Assembly (NCBI GenBank): GCA_903813345.2
Contig: CAIIXF020000002.1
Coordinates: 7,711,555 to 7,775,554 of the forward strand
Source of the DNA: Owenia fusiformis
Taxonomy: Eukaryota; Annelida; Polychaeta; Sabellida; Oweniidae
Direction of reading: 5' to 3'
Length of the DNA: 64,000 nucleotides
Part shown: one piece after another, positions 1-13,600 of the stretch
Layout of the letters: the number at the start of each line of letters is the position of its first letter
Numbering within the stretch: the stretch's first letter is position 1
Notes under the pieces: model-generated
What the model was told of the DNA's origin: nothing
What the model saw: the letters and a program-made list of their open reading frames with translations, nothing else
Databases searched by the model: none
Position numbers and translations under genes: made by a program

Positions 1-28
1 CTCTTCTACCTTAAGACATTGATGTTGA

Positions 29-1078
29 AATCTTTAAAATGTACCTCTTAAGGTGACATTTAAGTTAATCAAAAGTACAAAAACATGGGAGCCATATTTT
101 TTTAATAAAGTCAGAAGATTTTGTATACTGTTTTCCTTGTACGTGAATGCATTTCCTGACTAAAGAGACACATAAAAGAAATCCTCACATTTAAACGCAT
201 TTTTCAAAACTATGATTTTGAGGTGTATGGCTCCCCATAGCTAGCATGAAGAGTGCGAAGTAAGGCTATTTTTGAAAGTTTCAAGGAGTAGCCTTGCAAC
301 AGTCACACATTTGCAAGAATTCAAAATTTCCAGATATAATCTTACCTTACCATGGAACAATGAAGGAGCATGAAAATGTGTACTTCTTGCATTGTTAGAG
401 TATAATAAAGCTCAAACCATTGTGAATTCTAAATATTTCATGTCCAACATTTTGTTTCCTGGAACTATTTTTTTAGTCCAGAGTTATCCTCATTCATGTT
501 TCCATTGTTTATCATTCATAAAGCCTCTATCATGTATCTATCATGATAATTATACTGTAATAGATAAAATATACAAGTGATTATCCATGCCACTTGGTGT
601 AGTCACAAAACTTGTATGAGGATTAATCAGGAAGTCTAGAAGTAGTTCCAGCAAACAAAATGGTGGACATGGAATATTTAGAATTTACAATGGTTTGAGC
701 TTTATTATACTCTAACAATGCAAGAAGTGCACATTTTCATGCTCCTTCGTTGTTCCTGGGAAAGGTAAGATGATTTGTGGAAATTTTAGACTCTTGCAAA
801 TGTGTGATTGTTGCAAGGCTACTCCTTGAAACTTTCAAAAATTAGCCTCACTTCGCACTCTTCATGCTAGCTTTGGGATCCATGCACCTCCAATTCATAG
901 TTTGGAAAAATGCGTTTATGTGTGATGTTAACTTTGACATGTTTCATTAGTCAAGATATACAATTCATATACAAGGTAAACAGATTTTAAAAACATGTGT
1001 CTTTATCAAAAAAATATGGCAATTATTTTTTGTACTTTTTATTTAATATAGCTTCGCCTTAAGGGGATGACATTTTCA
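29..1078. repeat. Large imperfect palindrome (fold-back element)
   Basis: The left arm (about 29-500) is matched by its reverse complement in the right arm (about 605-1078), with a loop of roughly 100 nt. Examples are ctagcatgaagagtgcgaag near 240 against its complement near 865, and the block around 395-445 against 660-720. The arms differ by scattered substitutions and small indels, so the copy is not fresh. No coding capacity was seen. It could be a fold-back transposon or an inverted duplication of one repeat. Confidence 0.85.
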
Positions 1079-2818
1079 GTCATTATACCTTATGTTTTGA
1101 GGTGAGGCTCTTATAACTTATATAATGGAAGCTTTCATACCTTATATTTGAGAAGCTCACATACCTTATGTTTTTGAGACCTGAATATCTATGTCTTCTA
1201 AAATATATGGAGGTTTTTATACCTTATGCAATAGAACCTCTTGTATGTTTTGATTTAGCTTTAACACTTTATCTTGATAGACCCCAATATACGAGAGTTA
1301 TAAGTCATACAACTCTGTTATAACTATTAGATCTCCAGGGAATTACAATATAACAGCAGAAATAGATGGTAATGATTAAGATAGTATAATCCAATTGTTG
1401 ACATTATCCAAATAATTCCTTTGTCAATTCTGCAGTATATTATACAGTAAAACCTGTATATTCAAACATCTCTAATCTTAGCACCTCTCAATGTAAACAC
1501 GTCTTGTCAGTTCCTTTTTTTTAATATGCCATAAACTGTCATATAAAAAAGTTGGAATGTGAACAGTGAACACCTGCCAATTTGAACACTTTTGGGTGAG
1601 AGTCTAAATGGCATTTGGATCAGACATGTTATACTGTTCATGTTTTGTTCATATGATTCATGTATATTATATGAGTGAACTGAAATATTGTGAAATGAAC
1701 AACCACAATTGCAATATGTATTCTTTAGAATTGTCAAAGAATGATTGAGAAAATTAACTTTTCATGAGGTCATCATAAAATTTTGTTGTAAACGTTGAGG
1801 TATCATAGTGTTGAAATCTAAGGATCGTGTTAAGTAGGCCTAAAGATGTAGGAGCATAAGTGCTGTTATGTAAAGATATGTACATGTCAGTATTGATCTT
1901 GACATTATTTTTTCTGATGTCATAAACAAAGGTCTCAATTTCTTTTCTGAAGTCATGAAATATAGGTTTCAGATAATTGTCTGTTGAATTTCAAAACAAG
2001 TAGCCGGCAGTTTGGGAAAATTTGTTATCTTTTACTGTACTGTTATTATACTAGTGTTATGTAGATGATTTAGTATAAATGGTGGCCTTGTTAGTAGACT
2101 AATGATTAAAGAAAGCCACAATTAATGCCTGTTATTTGCCAAGCTCTTGGCCGCACATGTTGACCGTATAACAAACCCAATTCTCAACTTCTTATATTGA
2201 TCATACATTTAAGGTCAAAAATTAGTCAAAAAATTTGCAAGGGAATACGTACAGGCACCTGATAAGGCTTTTGAGTAAATAACCGTTTGACATCAATTTC
2301 ATTGACAAAATGGTTAATATTGCACCAGCTGAAACTATTAACACTATAATTTTGCGATTATTAAGTTCTTATCCCTGATTATTTTTTCCATCAGAGAGAC
2401 AATTGTACAGTACTTATTAATTTTTATAAAGCATTTTGCAGTAAAGCTTGTATATTGTATAAGTGGAACACCTTTGGTAGTACCTCTAAAAAGTGTTTCA
2501 CTTGGAGCTGTTCCTTTAACAGAAGTTCATTCGGTGGACTTTGAAAAGTGTTCAACTAATGGAGGTATTCCACTGTATATAAAGGTGTTCCACTTTAGAG
2601 GTTTTAAAGTACTACCAAGCTTGTTAATCGTATTCTATGCTAGAGAAATATTCAAGGACATATTAACCTCAAATGATATGTTTAGTCTGCACTCTTATTT
2701 ATACAAAATGAAAAGTTTAGTTACATGTGAATGTGTCATTGATATTTAGTTTTAGCACTTACTCTAAATGTATAGTTTGTTCATATACAATGAAGACTCA
2801 GATATAGAAATACATGTA
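1079..2818. other. Non-coding stretch with repeat fragments
   Basis: No exon could be supported. Around 1446-1640 and 2440-2640 there are fragments of the dispersed family that starts CAGTAAAACCTGT and continues with text like gtggaacacc. It lies upstream of, or in an intron of, the lipoxygenase gene. Confidence 0.5.
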
Positions 2819-3051
2819 CAGGGTGTCAAATAAATATGTTCTCCCCTCCTTACCTTTAACATCCACATAATGTTGCATAACTTTTTTCTCTATATGATAT
2901 CTGGATTGCCATTATCACATCTAAACTAGGCTTCACAGAGCAACTCCAAAAGCAGTTTCAGATGCATGACTAGTGCAACTAGATGCACTTTTATGCACAA
3001 AAGTTCATTCTCTTGAAATTGAGGGGGAGAACATATTTATTTGACACCCTG
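2819..3051. mobile_element. MITE with about 28-bp terminal inverted repeats and TA target duplication
   Basis: The left end starts cagggtgtcaaataaatatg and the right end is its reverse complement, finishing caccctg. The inverted match runs for about 28 bases. TA flanks both sides (2817-2818 and 3052-3053), as for Tc1/mariner-type transposons. At 233 bp it has no coding capacity, so it would be non-autonomous. A related end (cagggtgg...) is visible near 48170. Confidence 0.8.
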
Positions 3052-3087
3052 TATATACATTCATTAAAGTTAAGAACATACAGAATG

Positions 3088-3259
3088 TAGTAAAACTTGT
3101 CTAATCAGATCACCACTGGGACTGGCCAAAAATGTTCCAAATAGCGAGTGTTCCCATTTCGAGGTTTTAAACATGGAAGCAATGGGCAGATTACAAGTGG
3201 CAAAATGTTCATATCGAGAGGTGTTTAGACTAGTGAGATGTTCGGATAAGGTTTTACTG
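3088..3259. mobile_element. Degenerate pogo/Tigger-like MITE
   Basis: It begins near tagtaaaacttgtctaatca and ends ggttttactg followed by TA. The ends are approximate inverted repeats of the family seen intact at 18263-18440 and 54402-54578. Assignment to pogo/Tigger rests only on the CAGTAAAACC-type end and the TA target. Confidence 0.5.
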
Positions 3260-3261
3260 TA

Positions 3262-4583
3262 TATCACACATTTCAGATAACTGTAGATAAAAGAATTGCT
3301 TAGAATTCTGGCATATTGTTATGAGACACCAGTTAGTTACAAGGAAAAAAGCATATTTCACAATTGAGGAAAGAATGCCCTGTATCAACAGTTCAAGATA
3401 TAGTGACAGCGTCATTAATTTTAGCTAGGATGGAGAAAAGAGATTTTAGCCAGAGAAGAAATATGATTATTTAATGTCTTTATGGGGATGTATCTACACT
3501 GCTTAAGGACCTCAAATGAATTGAACACATTGTGAGCAAGGGACTCTGTATATTATGTCCACTCAATGTTTAGATAATAGGGAGTTTATGTCTGCATCGA
3601 AAAGCCAACCTATACGTATGACCAATCGCCCTTTAAAGGCATATCTCTTAAATATTTTCCGTTCACGTTTAGGTTATAAAAACATGGCAAGCTTAAACTC
3701 CTCATTTTCTCTCAAAATCTTTACCAATGATAATATGTGTGCCTGTCTCATTTGGCAATTTTGATTTCCAAGGTTTGAACTCAACATTTTGAAACTAAAA
3801 TATTTGATAAATGGAGTTACATTCCAAACTCCAGCCAGGCTAATAAATGGTTCAGAATTGTCAAAATTGGAAATTGCACAACAGGGAAGGTTGTAATGAT
3901 ACATGTATATAGTATATAAGTACTGACTCCTGCAGAGGTAGACTGTATTTACTGTATACCTCAACAGTGACCAGCTGGGCTTATCCTCATGTTTGAAATA
4001 CATCAAGGGGTAACTTTAATTTGTAAATCAAGCCCTTTTGTACCCCCATCCTCTAAGTAATATGTACATTGGGAAATATTCAAATTATGAAATATGTCTA
4101 TTGGGTGAAATATACACTCCTATTCAAAAGTTTAGCAATCAGAAGTCCCTTTTTGAATCACTTATGAAAGTCTGTTCATGTTTGGCAATTTTTCAAAATT
4201 CATCAAACTTGTCATGAATTTCCAATCTTTGTAATAAATGCTAGGGGTTTCATTAGCAGCAGGCAATTTTCACCGGTTGTTTTCACAAAATCGCCAGTTG
4301 TTTTTAGGCACTTTTCAATGTTAAATTTATGATTGCCATTAATATTCCCTGTTCTTTTCATTTATTTAGCCTGTTGTGAGAGGTTCTTGTGAAACTTCTG
4401 AATGAACGAAATGAAGATTCACATATTAGTAGGCTTTAACACACTCTCAAATAAAGACTGATAGTTACCAAATTCATGGAGGGGAGTGTATATTGGGTCA
4501 GAAATATACACTCGAGAGCAAAATCTTTGGGCAAAACTCAGAAAAATATGTTAATTTTTGAATTTATTTTTATGTTTTTACAG
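3262..4583. other. Non-coding stretch upstream of the first visible lipoxygenase exon
   Basis: No exon was recognised. The PLAT-domain exons of the lipoxygenase were looked for and not found. Positions 4237-4390 hold a repeat that reappears in reverse complement at about 8205-8358 (blocks such as caattttcaccggttgtttt against its complement). Confidence 0.5.
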
Positions 4584-4628
4584 ATTTTGGAGCTGCCAGA
4601 TGATGAGAAGTTTTCTAATGATTATCTG
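4584..4628 (+). CDS. ALOX: Lipoxygenase exon 1 of window
   Basis: Forty-five nt between tttttacag and gtaagt, phase 0 at both ends, encoding [15 protein letters not shown]. This joins in frame to WDIVRQK of the next exon and matches the LOX segment just before the conserved W-x-x-V-R-Q-K-A-E-L block. It is very short, but the sequence, splice sites and phase agree. Confidence 0.82.
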
Positions 4629-7600
4629 GTAAGTTTTTAATCTGACTTAAATAATTGGTTCAGCAGAAAAGTGTTCAACAAAGTAGGTATTCTATACAGG
4701 TGATTAACATTTTAAAAGTCAATGGATCATGAAACGTTGAAAAGTGTTCTTTTTACAAAGGTGCTCCTGCTTTACAGGTGTTTCAATTATAAAGGTGTTA
4801 CTTATCATCATATTCAGTGATCTCCCCAGCATTAAAGCAAGTGGGCGCAGTACCCACCTGATATTTTGAAAATAGGCTTGCACCCACCTGAAAATCCATT
4901 TGCACCCACTTGAAAATGAGAAAAATCATGAAAAATAGGCATATTTTGACCAATTTTGGTCTGAATTTGTGAAATGAGAATTTTGCACTCTCTTGAGAAA
5001 AAATCCTGTGGGGATCACTGATATTAAACTCCTACCAGCTGTTCAAGAAAATAAAGTGTTTTTGTTATTTTGGGTATTTAGAACACTCAATTACACACAA
5101 TATAAATATAGGTATACTTATCCCATAATCCTACATCAAGTTGTTTTCAAGTGAGATCAGGAATTTATTTATTTAATAAGATTTAGCTTGAGAAACATTA
5201 TCAATATAACACTCTTCTAAATCTTGGTAATGAATACAAAATGAAATTTTTCTTTAAGTGGCGTACTAGGGATAATTCTAACTTGGTTGAAAGACCAATT
5301 GAATTAGATGTTCACTTTCCCCACAATAGGTTTATTTCATTACAATATTTCTCATGACATATAACATAATCATGCAGCAAATCACCTTTCGGCATTTCAT
5401 GTCCTAAATGTCAGCTACGAATATGTTGCAAACTTTTGCAAAATTTATTATCCAGAAGTCAGAATCCTAAATATATCTGGGCTCATTACATCTTGTTAGT
5501 TTTTAGAATTTTAAGATTAATGGGACATTAAACATATATTTAACTTAAAGTGGCCTTAACTGTTAATGCTACTGTTATAACATGTTGTTATTATAGCTAA
5601 GTGGATTTGGCATAGATGTGTTTTCATACAATTTAAATCCACTTTAAGTTACAATAATACTGAATTTGAGCCTTTATTATCCATTCATTGTATTGATATA
5701 TTGTGCTTTACTTAAATAGCAGACTGGGAATGGGGGGGGGGGGGGGGGGTGAAGTTGGCACTGAAGCCATTTAGGCAATTGTCTCACCAAAAAAAGATAT
5801 TTCTAGAGGATTGTTTTTCAGAAACATATCACTGAAAACGTCTTTTTTATGTTTTTTTCTGAAACTGAAAACATGTCGAAGATCATAGCTACATCCCTGC
5901 CTCACCAAAAGGACAGTGGTCAAAAACTCTTATGGGACAAAAATTCTTTCAAAATCATGCACTTTTTCACCATTTTTAGCACTTCTCAAGTGATTTTAGC
6001 CATATTTGGGCCAAAATTGTCTAATGTGTCCCCCCCCCTGGAAATTTTTGAAAACTGAACCTCCCCCTTGGCAAATCCTGGCTAAGAGCCTGAGCTGTCA
6101 TATTAGGCAGAGTGAGTCGACGTTCGCCATAGTGTGAATACTTTGGGACAGATGGCAGGGCACAGCATGGATACATGGTGGGAAAACATAGTTTTACAGC
6201 AAAATATCACCCCTCATACCAAATACAAAACTTGATTTAAAAATAAATGCCAAAAATCATGGACACGGTATTGAAAGATGAGCCCAAAAAGCCTGTTCCA
6301 ATTTCTGTTTTTTCAACCTAGCTTTAGAAAGGAATTAATAGAAGACTGTAGTTTCCCATGATGGGAAATTTCAGTCTCTAATTTAGCTTTGACCATATTA
6401 GGTATGGATTCCCGGAATCATCATGGTAGACCCCCAGTGCTTTATTTATGGTAATAACATAAATTGTCAACTTGCAATTATCCCTCATGGAGACCTTTTC
6501 CATTAAATACATCATTATTTCTCCCTCTAGAATTCACAATGATTAAAAGCTGGTAAAACAACATTTTCTACTTAACAGCCTCAAAGGGTTTACTTTTTAA
6601 GTACCTGAATATTTTAATTAGCAGTAATGTTGGTTTCTGAATTCAGTTGCAAATCCCCCTGGTGCCTTTTGATTACCCTGAGAAGTCATCTAATGCAATA
6701 ATTAGTACCCTCAGTAACATTTGCTTTATGGCGGCTGTATGGTGGCCCTAGCTTCATAAAATCGACAAGCAATCTACACTGTACTGCTTATCCTTATATT
6801 TTATGTTGCATATTTCTCTCAATTTTGCGAAGCTACGGTCGCCGTACAGTTGCCATAGATCAAATGTGTACTGAATGAGGCATAAGCTGGCATTCGCAAA
6901 TTCAACTGCCAACTGATGTTTGAACTCTATTTTATGACGAACTCATTTAAATATGAATATGAATAGTGGTAGGTACTCATTCATATGTAAATGGGTTGGC
7001 CATAAAATAGAGGTCAAACCACCAGCCGATGGTTGAATTTGCGAATGTTACCTTGACAATTTTACAGTATGCTGATAAGCTCTATTGTCCCTAAAAGTAG
7101 CTGAAATTGCCATTTACGACATAAAACGTTTTGATTGGGTAGTTCGATTTGATTTTGGCCTATTCTGATTGGCTTAAAAAAGATCAAATGATATTCTAAT
7201 ATTCATCAGTTAAAGGTGGAATAAAAAAAAAAAAACCATGTATAAAATCTCATGACTCAAGAAAAAATGTGTCATTAAGATAACAAAAATATTTCTTTAA
7301 CTTTCAATCCGCATTCTCACTGAGTGAAGTCGGAATAAGTATGGATAAGCTTCTCTTTAATGACACTCTTTTGAAAAGGGTAAACTGGACTTAGCTCTAA
7401 TTAATTCCCCTGGTACTTTTTGATTTGAATAACAGAATAATTTGATTATTTCATGTTGTTGTAAGTTCACACATTTACAGTAAATCAAAACTGGAAGTGC
7501 TTTTTTGTAGTTTTCTTTGAAATCTCATTTAAAGTTTTAATTTAAAAAACAGGACATAAGCAAGCCATGATTCAAAGTGCTTTTTTCCTTAGAAAACTAT

Positions 7601-10600
7601 TGAATTGCAATCATTTAATAATTTTAGAAATAGTTAACGGGGAATTGCTTCAGTGGCTTATTTGATCCAACCACCTTGTCAAATGAAAGAATCTTGAAAT
7701 CTTTAGCATCATAAAAGTTTTCAAAATGTTTAAATATGTTAGAAAATACAATAAAAATGAATAAAAGATTAAACATAAAGTTTACCTTTTCATGTCTGAA
7801 GATAAGTTTTAAAGCATGTAGTAATATAATCTTAGACATGGTATAAAACATGATATAACATAATATGTTACGTATATGAGATACATAACTGGATTTTTGT
7901 TTTCCCAAGACTCATGAACGTGCTTTTCTTCACATATTTTTAAGATTCTGTCAAGTTAAATCCATGTATCTACCAACTTCAGTAATCTAAGCTTTCATCC
8001 CAGAAATATTTCTGTCTTATTAAGCTTGAAAAAACTTGGATTGGTATTCTAGGTATTTCACTTTGTAATTTTTGATAAGTTAAGCACTACCCTGGAATCT
8101 TGAGGTTAATGAGAATTCCTAGCCTCTGAATAAAACAAGTTTGAGTTTGACTATGAAATAAACAATTTCACTAAAACTGATTGAGGAACACTTAAAGATC
8201 AGTAAATACAGGGGTTTCACTTGAATTTCTCACAACAGGCTAAATTAATGGAAATCATGAATTTAACATGGAAAAGTTATAAAGTCAATAAAAACAACGG
8301 ACAATTTTGTGAAAACAACCGGCGAAAATCGCCTGTTACCTGCTGCTAATGAAACCCCAGAAATATAAAAAGAACTTTATAGGTTTCCCTCATTGCAATA
8401 AACTCAGATTCTTGTTTTTGTTTTGTGTTATATAGATCGTGCTTGAGGTCTATAATAAACTTATTTTGTTTGATTATCCCTATTGTAGTCATTATTCCGA
8501 AATATTATCAATAAAATATTGTTTTGCTTTTGTAGATAAAAAAGCAATTACCGCCCCTACCAATTTTGTCACCGTCATGACCATTTCATTTCTTTCTCTT
8601 AAGGAAAACTGCCATTTTCTTGGATTTCTATACAATTTAGAGTGTTGACTACATGTCTGTTTACTTTATTCCTTGCTGATTCCACTCATTTCTATTTTAT
8701 GTTTAGTTTGAAATCATAACCCTCTTGGCATTTTCGCTGTGGGTATACTCTCATAATGCTCGTAATGAGACTTGAGTCATTATTTTGAAATAAAAACCCT
8801 GAGCTGATTAAAGGGTTGCTTTTGAGAATTAAAGAGACAATATCAATATTTGTTATACTGTAGTCTCCAACTTTTTGTAGATGGTGTTTTTTTTTTAATC
8901 ATTTTATTTCATAATCATATCATCGAAGAATATCAAATAGTAAAAAATTCAACAAGGTAGATGGTGTTTGGTGGTTGGTGTTTGGAGGTTGTAGTAAATG
9001 ACAACAAGCACTTGAAGTTACAACACTACCTCAATACTATGTAAATCATAGATGTTAAACAAGTGGCTTTAAGTAAAATTGATAAAATTGTGAATTGCTT
9101 CCGATAATTCCCATGACTTCTGAGGTTAAAAATGCAACAATTATTATAAATAACAGAAACTCACTGAGCAAATAAATGTATTCCCATTTCGGCATTGAGT
9201 TACTGTGCAATTATAGTTAATAACAGAAAATCATAAAGCAAATAATCTATAAAATATATTCCCATTTGGGCATTGAATTACTTTGCAAAATAATTTGAAG
9301 CTATTTTCTTTTCTAACATATTCAAAGTTATTTAGAAGAGAAAGTAGTATATGTGAGGTTTTGACAGTATTTTAGCTTCTCCAAAAAGAGAATGTGGGCA
9401 TAAGTGTATATCATAAAAAAGCAAAGGGTACAATTAACACAGTATGTTTAGAGTGAGAGAACATAATTTGGGGTAACTATCGCAGTGAATTTTGTCATTA
9501 ACAAACATTTTTGTTGGTCTTAAAGGATTTTTCTGTATCTTGACTAGTGGCAATCGACTTGTGTTTTTGAAGTTTTAATTTCTTGAATGCATTCTAGGAT
9601 TGGTGTTATGTTATATGGCTTTGCCTATGTCTGTCTGTCTGTCTTTTGGGAACGGAGGTAGGGCCAAATAAATCTTGTCGTCATCAAAATTCCAGGAAAC
9701 TGTTCAACTTTATTTGTTATATTTATTATATCTCAGTTTAACTTTTTACATTTTACATTTTAAAGCAACCTTCAAGCGTTCTTCTTTTCACAATATACAT
9801 TCCTACCTGTCCATACCCTCTCATCTTTCATAAATCCCAGTCGGACACATGCATACTGTAGTAAATAATTGCAGAGGAAAATCATACCATAAAATATAAC
9901 ATAGAAACTGTTTAAAGTTAGAAATTGTAATTATTTGGAACCTTCGGACAGATACACCCAATACCCTAAGAAACTGTTCAACTTGCAATTTTAATAGATG
10001 CAAAGTAGTGCCAAGATCTCAATATGTTTTGTTCATGATTTCTGTTCTTTTATGTGCAATATTTATCACTCTGTGCCTTGTATAATTTCAAATTCTCCAT
10101 CCCATCTTTTACTCTGTGTGGGTTTGGGTTTAAAATGTTTGACAAAGGTTTAGTTCAGATTACTTTTAAAATATATTGAGATTTTATGATGTTGACAGTA
10201 TAGTACTATGAAAACATTTAGTAATGATGACTTCCTATCAAGAGACGGCCCAAGAAATGTCTAGTCCTGCATGTACAATGAAACCTTTTTTCAAATGCCT
10301 CTCATCCAAAAATCCTCTCAATGTGAACACCTTTTCTCAATCCCATTTTTTCTCCTATTGACTCGCATGTTAAGAAACCTTAAAATGTGAACACCTTTTC
10401 TCAGTCCCAATTTTTCCCCTATTGACTCACATGTTAGGAAACCTTGAAATGTGAACACCTTTTCTGAATCCTATTTTTTCCCCTATTGACGCACATATTA
10501 AAAACCTTGAAATGTGAACACCTTTTCTCAGTCCATTTTTCTCCTTTTGACTCGCATGTTAGGAAACCTTGGAATGTGAACACCTGCTTATCTGAACACT

Positions 10601-13600
10601 TTTGGCTGATCCCATATGTGTTTGAATAAGTCAGCTAGTTTTACTGTATATTACCCATTCTAATATTTATCGCATTTGTTTCATTAGTAAGATGTCTGAT
10701 ATCGAGAGATTTCTTCCATCTTAGCTCATCCTGTGGGAGGAGTTACAATTGTCATATTATGTTGAAAGAGGTAAGGGGTTAGGCCATTTAAACGATTTTT
10801 GTTGTAATTTTTAGGCATGTGGATGAAATCCCCAGTGGGGGTTACTCCTACATTGAACTTTTCAAATAAAATAATTTGCTTGGACAGTCATGACTTATTT
10901 TGATTGATTATTTTTGGAATTGATGATTTCAATAATTGCCTTAAATTTGAGGAGAAAATCTAATTACAAAAGACCGTTCTGATAAATCCTGACTTTTTTG
11001 ATGAGTGAAAGAAACTGGGGTTTAATGGCTTAATTTATGATTTTGCAAGCAGAAAAATTGTAAGAAGTTTAGAGATAAGTTAGATATTATTTCTGCTATA
11101 AAACTTTAGGAATGACATCATATCCAATAAGGGGCATGATTCACTATCATTTTTGAAATTTCTTGATAAAATGTCAGGTTCCAGCACCTTACCAAAATAA
11201 GGCATTCCCACATCACTCAGTGAGTGTGGATTGAAAATTAAATAATTATTTTTGTTATTTTAGTGACACATTTTTTCTTGAGTCATGAGACTCCACCTTT
11301 AACTCATGAAAAAATGATACTGTAGTGAAATTAGACGTTCCCACCCATAGGAATGTGGATCAAAGAAATATTTGAGTGGCATGTTTTTGAAGGGGTGTGA
11401 GTTCAAATCTTATATGTGTTTTTTTATTCAGCAGTAATATACTAATATTACATTACATTTAATACAATATACTATTTAGCTTGATATCCTTCTGCATATA
11501 TAAAGCATTTAATTACAATATTTTGTAATAAAATAATGGCTTGTTTAGTTCATGCAGTTTTCTTACTTCGGCATTTTCATTCATGAATGAGATACAAGAA
11601 TACATTGATATACAAATGTGTTCTATAGAATGTTTTCATAAGAAACACAAAGAAAACACAACAAATATTATACCTACCTGAAACATTTATTTTTTTTTTT
11701 TTTTTTTTTATTTTTTTTTTTTATTAAAAAAACATATTGACTTCTGTAATATATTCTTACAAAGTATATTTTAAACATTCACTCCATTTCACAGACATCC
11801 TTCTTCATTCATTCCATATCTTATTATCATTTTCTTTACAGTATTTTAAATACATTTCGAATTTTCTGTACACTGGTAGTTCTCGTAGCAATTTTTGATT
11901 ATACAAGAAGTATTTTGCAATAATTATAATCATATTTTCGTATTTGCTCCATTTTTTAGAGCCAAAGAGCACATTGTTTAAATCAAAATATTTGAGTTTT
12001 ATCAAAATGTGTTGCTTAACACTGTTCCAAAACTGATTTGTATATTCACAAAGATAAAATAAGTGATCAATCGTTTCAAATGCAGTATGACAGAATTCGC
12101 ACATCGGCGATTGTATAACATTATATTTAAATAGATCATTGTTTGTATATAAAATGCAATTTATAAGTTTAAATTGAAAAGCCCTGTGTTTAGAATACGT
12201 TAAAATGTAATGATAATACGAATAATAAAAATTCCAGTCTTCTTCGTTTAATTCATATTTTATACTAAGCTTTCCTTTTGCTGTTGGTTGTTCAGCAATG
12301 TGTGACAATAAAATAGAATACAATAACTTTGATGTACATTTGTTAAACTGAAATATTTTTTTTCCATGTACAATATCAAAATTACAGTGTTTTACATCTA
12401 AATTGACATTATTTTCAAATACATTATTTCTTATAAGCCAAGTTCTTGGGATGGCTTTTAAAATTCCAAACCATTTCAGCATGTATACATCAGATAGACC
12501 TGTTTGTACCTTAATCTGGTGCCATGTCTTAATTGATCCATCTATAAATAAATCTTTAATTTTTATTATGCCTCTATTGAAAAATTCTTTCCAGAAGAGT
12601 GATTTATTTTGTATCGTGATTTTTTTGTTATTCCATATTATTTCCTCTGGTATATCGGTTTGTGAACGGGGCAATTCCATAAATGTTTGAAGCATGTGTA
12701 TATAATACTTTGGCATATCAATATTCAATTTAGTTATATCATACTTGCAATTCAATACAAATAAGCCACCTTTTTGACGAAGGTAATAATTTGGAATGAC
12801 AGTCCATGGAGAATTCTTGTCTGTATCTTTAATTAATTTCTGAACCCACTTTAGTTGGGCACTTTTAATTTTTGTTTTTAAATCACTCATTCTCAAGCCC
12901 CCTTCTTTGAAGTCGGAAATTAATGATTTCCTCTTAATTTTATCCCTGCCATTCCATAAAAATTTAAACACAATATCATTGATTTCTTTAAGGTATCTAT
13001 CTGGTGTATCTATGACCGAACAAATAAAATTGAATTTTGATAACCCGAATGTTTTCACAATTTGTATTTTCCCTATTATTGTTAGTTGTCTAGTTTTCCA
13101 CAGGTTAAGAGTTTGTTTTAAGTGATTTATCACGACTCTAAAATTTTGCTCATTTTTCTTGGTTTCATCATGGTTAAAGAAAACACCCAAAACTTTTATT
13201 TCTTTAACTTGTTTAAGTGCACCAATTTTCCAAATTTCATTTTTTGATTTGCCAATAGTGAAGAGTTCAGTTTTTTCTAAATTTGTTTTCAACCCACTAC
13301 AATTTTCAAAGTCTTTTAGCACTCTCATAGCTTGGTGTACAGATTCTTTATCCCTTACAAAAAGTGTCATGTCATCTGCGTAAATACTAAGTTTTATCTC
13401 CTTATCTTCCCCAATTTTAATCCCTTTGATTAAATGGTCATCTCTAATTGCTTGTGCCAGAAACTCTACTGAGAGAATAAACAGTATGGGGGACAAAGGA
13501 TCTCCTTGCTTAATACCCCTTTCAATATTAAATTGTTCTCCACTAAACCCTAAATTCATAACTTTGGCATGTATGTTAGTATAAAGTATTTGAATCCAAG

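Noticed and set aside
3674-4006. 110-residue minus-strand frame
   Set aside because: No recognisable motif or exon neighbours; considered chance.
1-4583. PLAT-domain exons of the lipoxygenase
   Set aside because: No segment with LOX beta-barrel-like sequence and matching splice sites was found; they are probably upstream of the window.
12403-13383. Plus-strand open frames inside 11805-16628
   Set aside because: Antisense shadows of the LINE ORFs, with no recognisable content.
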